This document shows positions 1 to 5,372 of a stretch of 10,301 nt of DNA, in pieces. Both the position numbers and the translations under genes were made by a program. The notes beneath the pieces are model-generated. The model was not told the DNA's origin. It saw only the letters and a list, made by a program, of their open reading frames with translations, and searched no databases. Numbering within the stretch: position 1 is the stretch's first letter; each line of letters starts with the position of its first letter. The stretch is from Dehalococcoidia bacterium (GTDB taxonomy: Bacteria > Chloroflexota > Dehalococcoidia > GIF9 > AB-539-J10). Location: assembly GCA_030602865.1 (NCBI GenBank), contig JAUVYX010000013.1, positions 1 through 10,301 on the forward strand. Direction: 5' to 3'.

Positions 1-1354
1 GAAAAGGTACAGTGGCTGACCCTGGTTTTAGTGCAATTGCACCAGGAAATGGAGTAATTACTAATCCTCCTGTTTCTGTCTGCCACCAAGTATCCAAAAC
101 AGGGCAATTCCCACCACCTATTATACTGTGGTACCAGATCCATACTTCAGGATTTATTGGCTCACCAACTGTGCCCAAAATGCGAAGAGAGGACAAATCA
201 CGCTTAAGTGGCCATTTATCACCTTCACGCATAATTGATCTGATAGCAGTTGGTGCTGTATAAAAGATACTTACTTTATATTTTTCAACAATTTCCCAAA
301 ATCTATCGGGCTCAGGGAAACTAGGCACCCCCTCATACATAACAGTTGTTGCACCAGCAGCTAGTGGCCCATAAACAATATAACTATGTCCAGTTACCCA
401 ACCTATATCTGCAGTACACCAATATATATCTTCATCCTTATAATCAAATACCCACTTAAAAGTCTGCATGGCATATAGAAGGTACCCAGCCTGTGTATGT
501 AGCACTCCCTTAGGTTTACCAGTACTGCCACTTGTATAAAGAATAAATAGAGGATCTTCTGCATCCATTACCTCTGGCTCACATACCGACTGAATGTCAT
601 CCTTCATTATCTCATCATGCCACCAAACATCACGCCCCTCTTTCATATCTACCTGATTGCTAGCCCTCTTAACAATGACAGCTTTTTCAACATTAGGGCA
701 ACTGTCCATAGCAGCATCAGCGTTCGATTTACTGGGTATCACTTTACCATTGCGGTAGTAGCCGTCACTACAAATCAGAAAATTGGAACCACAATCAAGT
801 ATTCTGTCTCTGAGTGCCTCGGCACTAAATCCGCCAAAAACTACATTGTGAATAGCTCCTATTCTGGCACAAGCAAGCAAAGAAATAGGTAATTCAGGGA
901 TCATGGGGAGATATATAGAGACTCGGTCACCTTTTTTAACTCCCATTTTTCGGAGTACATTAGCGAATTTACAAACCTCATCATGAAGTTCCTGGTAGGT
1001 ATATGTTTTACTCTGTCCAACAGGCTCACCTTCCCAGATGAGAGCTATTTTATCCTTGCGTGCAGTCTTAAGATGTCGGTCAAGGCAGTTATAACATACA
1101 TTGATTTTTCCATTTATAAACCATTCATGTTTAGCATTTGCGAAATCTTCCACTAGAACCTTATCCCATTTTTTGTACCAATCCAGTTGATCAGCTAAAC
1201 CTGCCCAGAATTTTTCTGGATCTGCGATAGAATCTTTATAAATTTGCTTATATTCCTCCATGCTCTTTATATAAGCTTTTTCACTGAGTTCTTTTGATGG
1301 AGGGAATAATCTTTTTTCATCCATCATAGAAATCATACCTTTGTTTACTGTCAT
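1..1354 (-). CDS. acs: Acetyl-CoA synthetase, AMP-forming (C-terminus cut by window edge)
   Basis: This enzyme activates acetate with ATP to acetyl-AMP and then to acetyl-CoA in the cytoplasm. It is open to the left edge: 451 codons are present of a family length near 650, so the mobile C-terminal domain with the catalytic lysine lies outside. Visible motifs are the ATP-binding loop [10 protein letters not shown] (residues 274-283), GWVTGHS (318-324), GEPINPE (397-403) and [10 protein letters not shown] (421-430). With a constant offset of 10 from enterobacterial Acs, V320, T321, V396 and W424 correspond to the known acetate-pocket residues V310, T311, V386 and W414. This predicts acetate specificity rather than propionate or longer acids. 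The ATG at 1354 is chosen because GGAGG lies 5 nt upstream; an ATG ten codons later ([11 protein letters not shown]) is less well supported. The gene is divergent from the small zinc-protein gene at 1573. Confidence 0.96.
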   Translation of the reverse strand, partial: MTVNKGMISMMDEKRLFPPSKELSEKAYIKSMEEYKQIYKDSIADPEKFWAGLADQLDWYKKWDKVLVEDFANAKHEWFINGKINVCYNCLDRHLKTARKDKIALIWEGEPVGQSKTYTYQELHDEVCKFANVLRKMGVKKGDRVSIYLPMIPELPISLLACARIGAIHNVVFGGFSAEALRDRILDCGSNFLICSDGYYRNGKVIPSKSNADAAMDSCPNVEKAVIVKRASNQVDMKEGRDVWWHDEIMKDDIQSVCEPEVMDAEDPLFILYTSGSTGKPKGVLHTQAGYLLYAMQTFKWVFDYKDEDIYWCTADIGWVTGHSYIVYGPLAAGATTVMYEGVPSFPEPDRFWEIVEKYKVSIFYTAPTAIRSIMREGDKWPLKRDLSSLRILGTVGEPINPEVWIWYHSIIGGGNCPVLDTWWQTETGGLVITPFPGAIALKPGSATVPF

Positions 1355-1359
1355 TAAAT

Positions 1360-1364
1360 CCTCC
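1360..1364 (-). promoter_or_regulatory. Shine-Dalgarno site of acs
   Basis: On the minus strand GGAGG lies 5 nt before the ATG at 1354. It decides the start in favour of this ATG over the two ATGs ten and eleven codons further in. Confidence 0.8.
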
Positions 1365-1408
1365 AGTTTGTTATTGTTTTATTAGGGCTCATGCTATGAG
1401 AAGCCTGA

Positions 1409-1421
1409 AACACTTAGTGTT
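1409..1421. promoter_or_regulatory. Operator-like palindrome over the predicted acs start site
   Basis: AACACT-T-AGTGTT is a perfect inverted repeat with 6-bp arms and a 1-bp centre. It abuts the downstream edge of the predicted acs -10 element, and the predicted +1 falls at its centre. A protein bound there would block transcription start, so a repressor site for acs is a reasonable inference. The regulator is not in the window. Confidence 0.4.
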
Positions 1422-1451
1422 ATTTTACCACAGCATGCTAATAGCTATCAA
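1422..1451 (-). promoter_or_regulatory. Predicted sigma-A promoter of acs
   Basis: On the minus strand TTGATA (1451-1446) and TAAAAT (1427-1422) are separated by 18 nt. Each hexamer matches the housekeeping consensus at 5 of 6 positions. Transcription would start near 1415, giving a leader of about 60 nt before the acs ATG. This is inferred from sequence only. Confidence 0.55.
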
Positions 1452-1482
1452 TACTTTGTGATGTCCAAGCATACCTGTAACA

Positions 1483-1497
1483 TTAATTTAAAATTAA
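1483..1497. promoter_or_regulatory. AT-only palindrome upstream of the small zinc-protein promoter
   Basis: TTAATTT-A-AAATTAA is a perfect inverted repeat with 7-bp arms, made only of A and T. It ends 1 bp before the -35 element of the rightward promoter. It could be an UP element for RNA polymerase or a regulator site. In such AT-rich DNA a chance palindrome is also possible. Confidence 0.3.
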
Positions 1498-1498
1498 C

Positions 1499-1527
1499 TT
1501 GAGAAAGTTCCTTTACTGGAATATAAT
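1499..1527 (+). promoter_or_regulatory. Predicted strong sigma-A promoter for the zinc-protein pair
   Basis: TTGAGA (1499-1504, 5 of 6 matches) and TATAAT (1522-1527, 6 of 6) are separated by exactly 17 nt. A start near 1534 would give a leader of about 39 nt to the ATG at 1573. This is the best promoter match in the window and would drive the RING-like gene and the FmdB-like gene 20 bp after it. Confidence 0.65.
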
Positions 1528-1572
1528 TAGCAGTCATTAAGGTCAAGTGCTAAGCATTCAGGAGGTAATTAT

Positions 1573-1800
1573 ATGGATTGTGCTGTCTGTGGTAATGAGT
1601 TACTTTGTGATAGGGCCGTTTTTCATTGTTTATGTGGAGTATACTTACATGCCCATTGCTGGAATAAACATGTATTCCAGGCTCATCAACCAAAATTTGA
1701 GATTGGTGTCTTGGATATGAATGGGAAATTTAACATTAGATCCGCTAAAGAAAATAACGAAGAGGAGTCCACGGAACAGCTTAACCAACCAATAGAATAA
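1573..1800 (+). CDS. Small RING/treble-clef-like zinc-binding protein, function unknown
   Basis: This 75-aa protein is rich in metal ligands in its first half: C3, C6, C12, H18, C19, C21, H26, H28, C29, H33 and H38. The spacing C-x2-C, then HCxCG, then HxHCW recalls prokaryotic RING-like or treble-clef fingers, whose second half reads roughly CxxCG...H..CW. Here a CxC replaces the more common CxxC, and two histidines (H33, H38) sit where a last cysteine pair would be expected. The C-terminal half (residues 42-75) is polar and acidic (KENNEEEST) and is probably disordered or an adaptor tail. There is no signal peptide or membrane segment. GGAGG lies 7 nt before the ATG and a consensus promoter lies upstream, so expression is likely. 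The fmdB-like gene follows after 20 bp, suggesting co-transcription. The zinc-finger reading is inference from ligand spacing, and the binding partner (protein or nucleic acid) cannot be told. Confidence 0.75.
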   Translation: MDCAVCGNELLCDRAVFHCLCGVYLHAHCWNKHVFQAHQPKFEIGVLDMNGKFNIRSAKENNEEESTEQLNQPIE

Positions 1801-1820
1801 ATTCTTAGGGAGAATAAACA

Positions 1821-2027
1821 ATGCCTATTTATGAATATCAGTGTTCGAATTGCAAACAGAGATTCGAACTTAGACAAGGATACAAGGATAAGGCGATAGC
1901 GAATTGTCCTGTTTGTAAGAGCAATGCCAGACGTCTTTTTTCCCCTGTTCCGATCGTATTTAAAGGATCTGGATTTTATATCACCGACTCTAGAGATAAA
2001 AATGTAATGACCAAGAAAAAAGATTAA
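1821..2027 (+). CDS. FmdB-family zinc ribbon protein
   Basis: This 68-aa protein starts MPIYEYQCSNC, the hallmark of the FmdB (CxxC_CxxC_SSSS) zinc ribbon family. Four cysteines, C8, C11, C29 and C32, form two CxxC knuckles that would bind one zinc ion. The later block FKGSGFYITDS is the second conserved family motif. The family is named after a putative regulator of formamidase expression, but its molecular role is mostly unknown, so a transcriptional function should not be assumed. The length is typical for short members. AGGGAGA stands before the ATG. The gene lies 20 bp downstream of the RING-like gene and probably shares its promoter. The last residues (TKKKD) are a basic tail. Confidence 0.9.
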   Translation: MPIYEYQCSNCKQRFELRQGYKDKAIANCPVCKSNARRLFSPVPIVFKGSGFYITDSRDKNVMTKKKD

Positions 2028-2213
2028 TAATGGTGATGAATACCTCGAAGTAGGCAAAAATAGAAGACATATTCACCACAGAGCGCAAAGCTGGTTGCTT
2101 ATTAAATAAATAGACTAACTATGAAACTGAATTTTAATGCAATAAATTTATAACTGCTGTCTTGTATTCTATTATTCAGCTATAAATTTATGTTAAACTT
2201 TTTGTACATACAG
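2028..2213. other. Intergenic region between the FmdB-like gene and tRNA-Arg
   Basis: These 186 bp are AT-rich and hold no convincing coding frame and no clear terminator. A TGTTAAACT element (2191-2199), resembling an extended -10 and lying about 15 nt before the tRNA, may be its promoter. No good -35 accompanies it. A weak inverted repeat (TGGTGA at 2031-2036, TCACCA at 2073-2078) is too widely spaced to call. Confidence 0.4.
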
Positions 2214-2287
2214 GTCCCTGTAGCTCAGCTGGATAGAGCGGCTGCCTTCTAAGCAGTAGGTCGTGGGTTCGAATCCCTCCAGGGACG
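2214..2287 (+). tRNA. tRNA-Arg (anticodon UCU)
   Basis: This is a complete cloverleaf of 74 nt. The acceptor stem is GTCCCTG with CAGGGAC and the discriminator is G2287. The D stem is GCTC with GAGC. The anticodon stem is GCTGC with GCAGT, ending in a G-U pair. The loop is CTTCTAA with anticodon TCT at 2248-2250. The variable loop is AGGTC, and the T arm is GTGGG-TTCGAAT-CCCTC with one T-T mismatch (positions 50-64 in standard numbering). CCA is not encoded, so the cell must add it. The tRNA reads AGA and AGG, which are common arginine codons in this AT-rich window. It stands 149 bp before rpsB on the same strand. Confidence 0.96.
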
Positions 2288-2360
2288 CTAGTATTCGGTT
2301 TTAGTTTGATTGAGCCCAATGTTATTCGCCTTTTGTATGCTATCACATTAGCGCGAATGC

Positions 2361-2390
2361 TTGCACTAGATACACATATTATGGTAAATT
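2361..2390 (+). promoter_or_regulatory. Candidate promoter of the rpsB operon
   Basis: TTGCAC (2361-2366) and TAAATT (2385-2390) are separated by 18 nt, with 4 to 5 matches per hexamer. A start near 2397 would give a leader of about 40 nt. Read-through from the tRNA is an alternative. A perfect TATAAT at 2433-2438 overlaps the rpsB start codon and cannot serve rpsB. Confidence 0.3.
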
Positions 2391-2436
2391 ACAAAAGTTT
2401 TATTGTTGCAAATCATTTAGGATTGAGAAAGGTATA

Positions 2437-3219
2437 ATGGAAAAAGTATCAGTAAAGGAACTTTTAGAAGCAGGTGCTCACTTCGGTCACCATACTAGTT
2501 TTTGGCATCCCAAGATGAAGAAATTTATATTTACTCGTCGAAATAGCATACATATCATTGATTTGGAACAAACTGTTACCATGTTAGATAAAGCTTGTGC
2601 ATATGTCCGAGATTTGGTGGCAGAGGGGAAGAGTATAATATTCGTAAGCACTAAAAGACAAGCACAACAAATAATAGAAGAAGAAGCTAAACGATGTGAG
2701 ATGTACTATGTAAACCAAAGGTGGCTTGGAGGCATGTTAACGAATTTCACAACAATACAGTCCCGTATTGATCATCTGGTGCGGCTTGAAGATAAAAGGG
2801 GGAAGGGTGAGCTAGATTCTCTTCCCAAAAAAGAAACGTCCAAGCTAGATAAAAAAATACAACGATTGAACGAGCAAATGGGCGGATTTAAAGAAATGAC
2901 TACACTTCCCGATGCATTGTTTATTGTTGATCCTCTTAAAGATGAGATAGCTTTTACCGAAGCTAAAAGACTGGGTATTCCTGTAGTAGCTATTGTAGAT
3001 TCAAATTGCAATCCTGATAATATTGCCTACCCTATTCCTGCAAATGATGATGCTATTAAAACAATCAGGTTAGTTTGTTCAAGAATTGCAAATTCTGTAA
3101 TTGAAGGAAAAGCATTAAGAACTTCTCAGGAAATGGAAGCTGAGGAAACACAAACTTTAGAAGATGGAGAGCCAATTGAAGTTTTAGGCTCTTATACTTT
3201 TAACCCGGAGGAGGACTGA
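2437..3219 (+). CDS. rpsB: 30S ribosomal protein S2
   Basis: S2 is a small-subunit protein that binds late in 30S assembly and helps hold S1 in many bacteria. The 260-aa length is normal. The N-terminal block LLEAGAHFGHHTSFWHPKM, the FTRRNSIHIIDL stretch and RWLGGMLTNF are family signatures. The central PDALFIVDPLKDE and AIVDSNCNPD blocks are typical of the Rossmann-like core. The tail after about residue 230 is acidic (MEAEETQTLEDGEP), as in many S2 proteins. AAAGGT lies 4 nt before the ATG. The gene leads the block with tsf, whose start codon is 2 nt after the rpsB stop, so the two are probably translationally coupled. Confidence 0.98.
   Translation: MEKVSVKELLEAGAHFGHHTSFWHPKMKKFIFTRRNSIHIIDLEQTVTMLDKACAYVRDLVAEGKSIIFVSTKRQAQQIIEEEAKRCEMYYVNQRWLGGMLTNFTTIQSRIDHLVRLEDKRGKGELDSLPKKETSKLDKKIQRLNEQMGGFKEMTTLPDALFIVDPLKDEIAFTEAKRLGIPVVAIVDSNCNPDNIAYPIPANDDAIKTIRLVCSRIANSVIEGKALRTSQEMEAEETQTLEDGEPIEVLGSYTFNPEED
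3207..3214 (+). promoter_or_regulatory. Shine-Dalgarno site of tsf, inside the end of rpsB
   Basis: GGAGGAGG lies within the last codons of rpsB, 7 nt before TTG at 3222. There is no nearby in-frame ATG, so this site decides the TTG start of tsf. Confidence 0.75.
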
Positions 3220-3221
3220 AC

Positions 3222-3731
3222 TTGAACCAAGTTATATCAATAGAGGTAATAAAGGAACTTAGATCTAGAACTTGTGCTGGTATAAGTGATTGCAAAAATG
3301 CCCTAGATAAAACACAAGGCAATGTAGAAGAGGCAATAGAAGTTTTAAAACAGCGTGGACGTATAATCGCGGAAAAGAAGGGTGGTCGCGTTGCACATGA
3401 AGGGCTTATTGAATCTTACATTCATCATTCTAGTCATGTAGGTGTTTTATTGGAGTTGAATTGTGAAACAGATTTTGTGGCTAATACAAATGAGTTTAAG
3501 CAAATGGCTCATGATCTTGCTATGCAGATAGCAGCTATGTCACCCGAATATTTAAGCGCTGACGACCTAAATGATGAGCAGGAATTAGACCCTAAGCAAG
3601 TTTGCCTTCTAGAGCAGCCTTTTATAAAAGAACCAAGTAAGAAAGTTAAAGATGTAATAGCTGATGCTATTGCCAAAGTAGGCGAAAATATTAAGATAAA
3701 AAGATTTAGTAGATACGAAATTGGTAGTTAG
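3222..3731 (+). CDS. tsf: Elongation factor Ts (short type)
   Basis: EF-Ts is the guanine nucleotide exchange factor of EF-Tu. The N-terminal UBA-like domain (about residues 1-45) carries IKELRSRTCAGISDCKNAL. The exchange motif TDFVAN is at 83-88, with T83, D84 and F85 as the family's functional residues. The C-terminal part ends KVGENIKIKRFSRYEIGS, the normal family ending. At 169 aa it is the short form, missing the second core half and the coiled-coil insertion of the 283-aa E. coli protein. Short forms are known in cyanobacteria, Thermus and Chloroflexota. The start is TTG, supported by GGAGGAGG 7 nt upstream and by N-terminal alignment. pyrH, the usual next gene, is missing and frr follows after 32 bp. 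Confidence 0.96.
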   Translation: MNQVISIEVIKELRSRTCAGISDCKNALDKTQGNVEEAIEVLKQRGRIIAEKKGGRVAHEGLIESYIHHSSHVGVLLELNCETDFVANTNEFKQMAHDLAMQIAAMSPEYLSADDLNDEQELDPKQVCLLEQPFIKEPSKKVKDVIADAIAKVGENIKIKRFSRYEIGS

Positions 3732-3751
3732 CCGTCAACATATTAACTAAT

Positions 3752-3756
3752 AGGTG
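3752..3756 (+). promoter_or_regulatory. Shine-Dalgarno site of frr
   Basis: AGGTG lies 7 nt before TTG at 3764. It supports the TTG start over the in-frame ATG at codon 13, which would cut into the first helix. Confidence 0.6.
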
Positions 3757-3763
3757 TCTGAAA

Positions 3764-4321
3764 TTGGCAGAAGAAGTTTTTACCGAAAATAAGGGCAAAA
3801 TGGAAAAAACTGTTAGTGGCTTGGCCAGACAGTTATTAACTATACGTACAGGTAGAGCTAGCCCCTCACTTATTGAAAATATTCAAGCTGAATACCACGG
3901 AGCGCTATCGTCTATTCAGCAGATTGCCTCCATATCTGTCTCAGAAGGAAACTTGATAGTTATCAGACCATGGGATCGTGGTTCAATTCGGGCTATAGAG
4001 AAGGCTATACTAAAAGCGGATATTGGGCTTAATCCCTCCAATGACGGAACTGTAGTACGAATTATTATCCCTCATTTGAGCGCCGAGAGACGAGATGAAC
4101 TGGCTAAACTTGTAGGCAAGAGAGTGGAAGAGAGACGAATCGTTCTTCGGAATGAGAGGAGAGCGGCTGTTGCGAAATTGCGAGAGCAGGAGAAAAACAA
4201 AGAGATATCGCAGGATCAACTCCTGCATTACACTAAGAAAATTGACAATATTTGTACTAGCTTTATAGATCAGGTTAATAAAATAGGATTGGATAAGGAA
4301 AAAGAAATAAAAGAACTCTAA
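3764..4321 (+). CDS. frr: Ribosome recycling factor
   Basis: RRF, together with EF-G, splits the post-termination ribosome. The 185-aa product from TTG at 3764 has exactly the usual family length. The first helix ends in LLTIRTGRASPSLIENI, a family signature. The block GSIRAIEKAILKADIGLNPSNDG and the IIIPHLSAERRDELAK stretch are equally typical. The C-terminal long helix is rich in arginine, lysine and glutamate. It is the second TTG-started gene in a row, with AGGTG 7 nt upstream. It lies 32 bp after tsf and 96 bp before cdsA. Its stop codon falls inside an 18-bp palindrome. Confidence 0.97.
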   Translation: MAEEVFTENKGKMEKTVSGLARQLLTIRTGRASPSLIENIQAEYHGALSSIQQIASISVSEGNLIVIRPWDRGSIRAIEKAILKADIGLNPSNDGTVVRIIIPHLSAERRDELAKLVGKRVEERRIVLRNERRAAVAKLREQEKNKEISQDQLLHYTKKIDNICTSFIDQVNKIGLDKEKEIKEL

Positions 4322-4334
4322 CGATATCGTTAGA
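4317..4334 (+). other. 18-bp perfect palindrome over the frr stop codon (hairpin A)
   Basis: TCTAACGATATCGTTAGA is perfectly self-complementary. As RNA it can form a 7-bp stem with an AUAU loop. It includes the frr stop codon at 4319-4321. No U-tract follows, so it is not a standard terminator. It could be an operator for the DNA downstream or an mRNA element. Confidence 0.55.
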
Positions 4335-4349
4335 AATGTTTATTTCTAA
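4330..4349 (+). other. 8-bp stem-loop overlapping hairpin A (hairpin B)
   Basis: TTAGAAAT-GTTT-ATTTCTAA has a perfect 8-bp stem and a 4-nt loop. Its left arm shares positions 4330-4334 with the right arm of the preceding palindrome, so the two RNA hairpins cannot both form. The stem is AU-rich and no U-tract follows. Confidence 0.5.
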
Positions 4350-4417
4350 GAACAATCTTATCAATTAATTTGCAAAGCATGATAGAGAAGCAGTACTAAC
4401 TAAACTGAGATGATTTA

Positions 4418-5251
4418 ATGCTTAAGCAAAGAGTTATTACTGCTGTTTGCGGTTTGATTCTTATAATAGTTCTCAACTGGTTTGGTTCCCCATGGTTTAG
4501 CTTCTTTATTGTCGGTATAACTGTTATTGGTACTTTCGAATTTTATCAGCTAGAAAGCAATTTCCATAAACGTTTCTTATTGCTCTATCTGGGTATGCTT
4601 CTTTCCGTTTTACTTGTATTAAGTCCACATTACCAGAATATCATTGTGTTACCTGTAGTAATAACAGTAATACTTGTGGCTTCATTATTATGTCTTTTTT
4701 ATTACCAATTAAATCAAAAAAGTGTATTCTCCAGTTGGGCATGGATGGTAGCTGGTGGAGTATATGTAGGATGGATGCTCAGTTACTGGATTGGTCTGCG
4801 TATTTTAGATAATGGAAGAATTTGGGTTTATTTTGCCATGTTTATTACATTCGCCAGTGATACAGGTGCCTTTTTTATTGGTAGAAAATGGGGTAAAAAT
4901 AAAATGGCTGTTACTATCAGTCCAAAAAAAACATGGGAAGGTGCTCTGGGTGGAGTATTAAGTGCCATTCTAGGAGCTACTATTGTATTCATTATACTTG
5001 GTTATATTGAACCGCTGCCTTTAAGTTACTGGCAGCTTATTCCGTTTGCATGTCTTATCAGCATATTTGCTCAGTTTGGCGACCTGGTTGAATCTGTACT
5101 CAAGCGTAGTGTTGGAGTAAAACAGTCAGGTAAATTCCTTCCGGGACATGGAGGAATCCTCGATCGTTTTGATAGCCATATATTCGTAGGGGTAATGGCA
5201 TACTATTATATATTAGCATTCAATATGCAATGGCCAACCTGGCTATGGTAG
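4418..5251 (+). CDS. cdsA: Phosphatidate cytidylyltransferase (CDP-diglyceride synthase)
   Basis: This membrane enzyme makes CDP-diacylglycerol from phosphatidate and CTP, the precursor of phosphatidylglycerol and related lipids. The 277 residues contain about eight hydrophobic segments, as in the family. Conserved blocks are FASDTGAF (145-152), SPKKTWEG (168-175), GDLVES (221-226) and HGGILDRFD (244-252). The family signature after S226 normally reads K-D in its middle, but here it is K235-Q236. The aspartates D222, D249 and D252, thought to serve metal binding, are present. The start codon has only a weak upstream GAGATGA. uppS, often found between frr and cdsA, is absent, as are dxr and rseP downstream. 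The next gene, uvrB, converges on it. Confidence 0.95.
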   Translation: MLKQRVITAVCGLILIIVLNWFGSPWFSFFIVGITVIGTFEFYQLESNFHKRFLLLYLGMLLSVLLVLSPHYQNIIVLPVVITVILVASLLCLFYYQLNQKSVFSSWAWMVAGGVYVGWMLSYWIGLRILDNGRIWVYFAMFITFASDTGAFFIGRKWGKNKMAVTISPKKTWEGALGGVLSAILGATIVFIILGYIEPLPLSYWQLIPFACLISIFAQFGDLVESVLKRSVGVKQSGKFLPGHGGILDRFDSHIFVGVMAYYYILAFNMQWPTWLW

Positions 5252-5288
5252 ATATAGGGCATAGACCGAAATATTAATTCTATTTTAG

Positions 5289-5332
5289 TAGAAGCTGCTA
5301 ATGGATGATTATTAACATAATAAGCAGTTCTA
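5289..5332. terminator. Hairpin between convergent cdsA and uvrB
   Basis: TAGAA-g-CTGCT pairs with AGCAG-TTCTA, giving a 10-bp stem with one bulged G and a loop of about 23 nt. It is placed where transcripts of cdsA and uvrB meet and could end both. Neither side has a proper U-tract, and the loop is long, so it may act only as a 3' end stabiliser. Confidence 0.35.
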
Positions 5333-5372
5333 AAAATGAAATTATAAAGCCATCTTAGCAATTTATGTGTTG

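Noticed and set aside
12..892. Open reading frames on the plus strand opposite acs
   Set aside because: They lie antisense to a strongly conserved acetyl-CoA synthetase, carry no recognisable motif, and lack ribosome-binding sites.
1686..2057. A 123-codon minus-strand frame across both small zinc-protein genes
   Set aside because: The plus-strand genes have zinc motifs, ribosome sites and a promoter; the antisense frame has none and is a shadow.
2031..2078. TGGTGA ... TCACCA inverted repeat after the FmdB-like gene
   Set aside because: The arms are short, separated by 36 nt and not followed by a U-tract, so chance is the simpler reading.
2324..2358. ATTCGC ... GCGAAT inverted repeat before rpsB as a leader hairpin
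   Set aside because: Only 6 bp with a 23-nt loop and upstream of the likely promoter; not enough to call an autoregulatory leader.
2433..2438. Perfect TATAAT at the rpsB start codon
   Set aside because: It overlaps the ATG, so it cannot drive rpsB. It is explained by the ribosome site running into the start codon.
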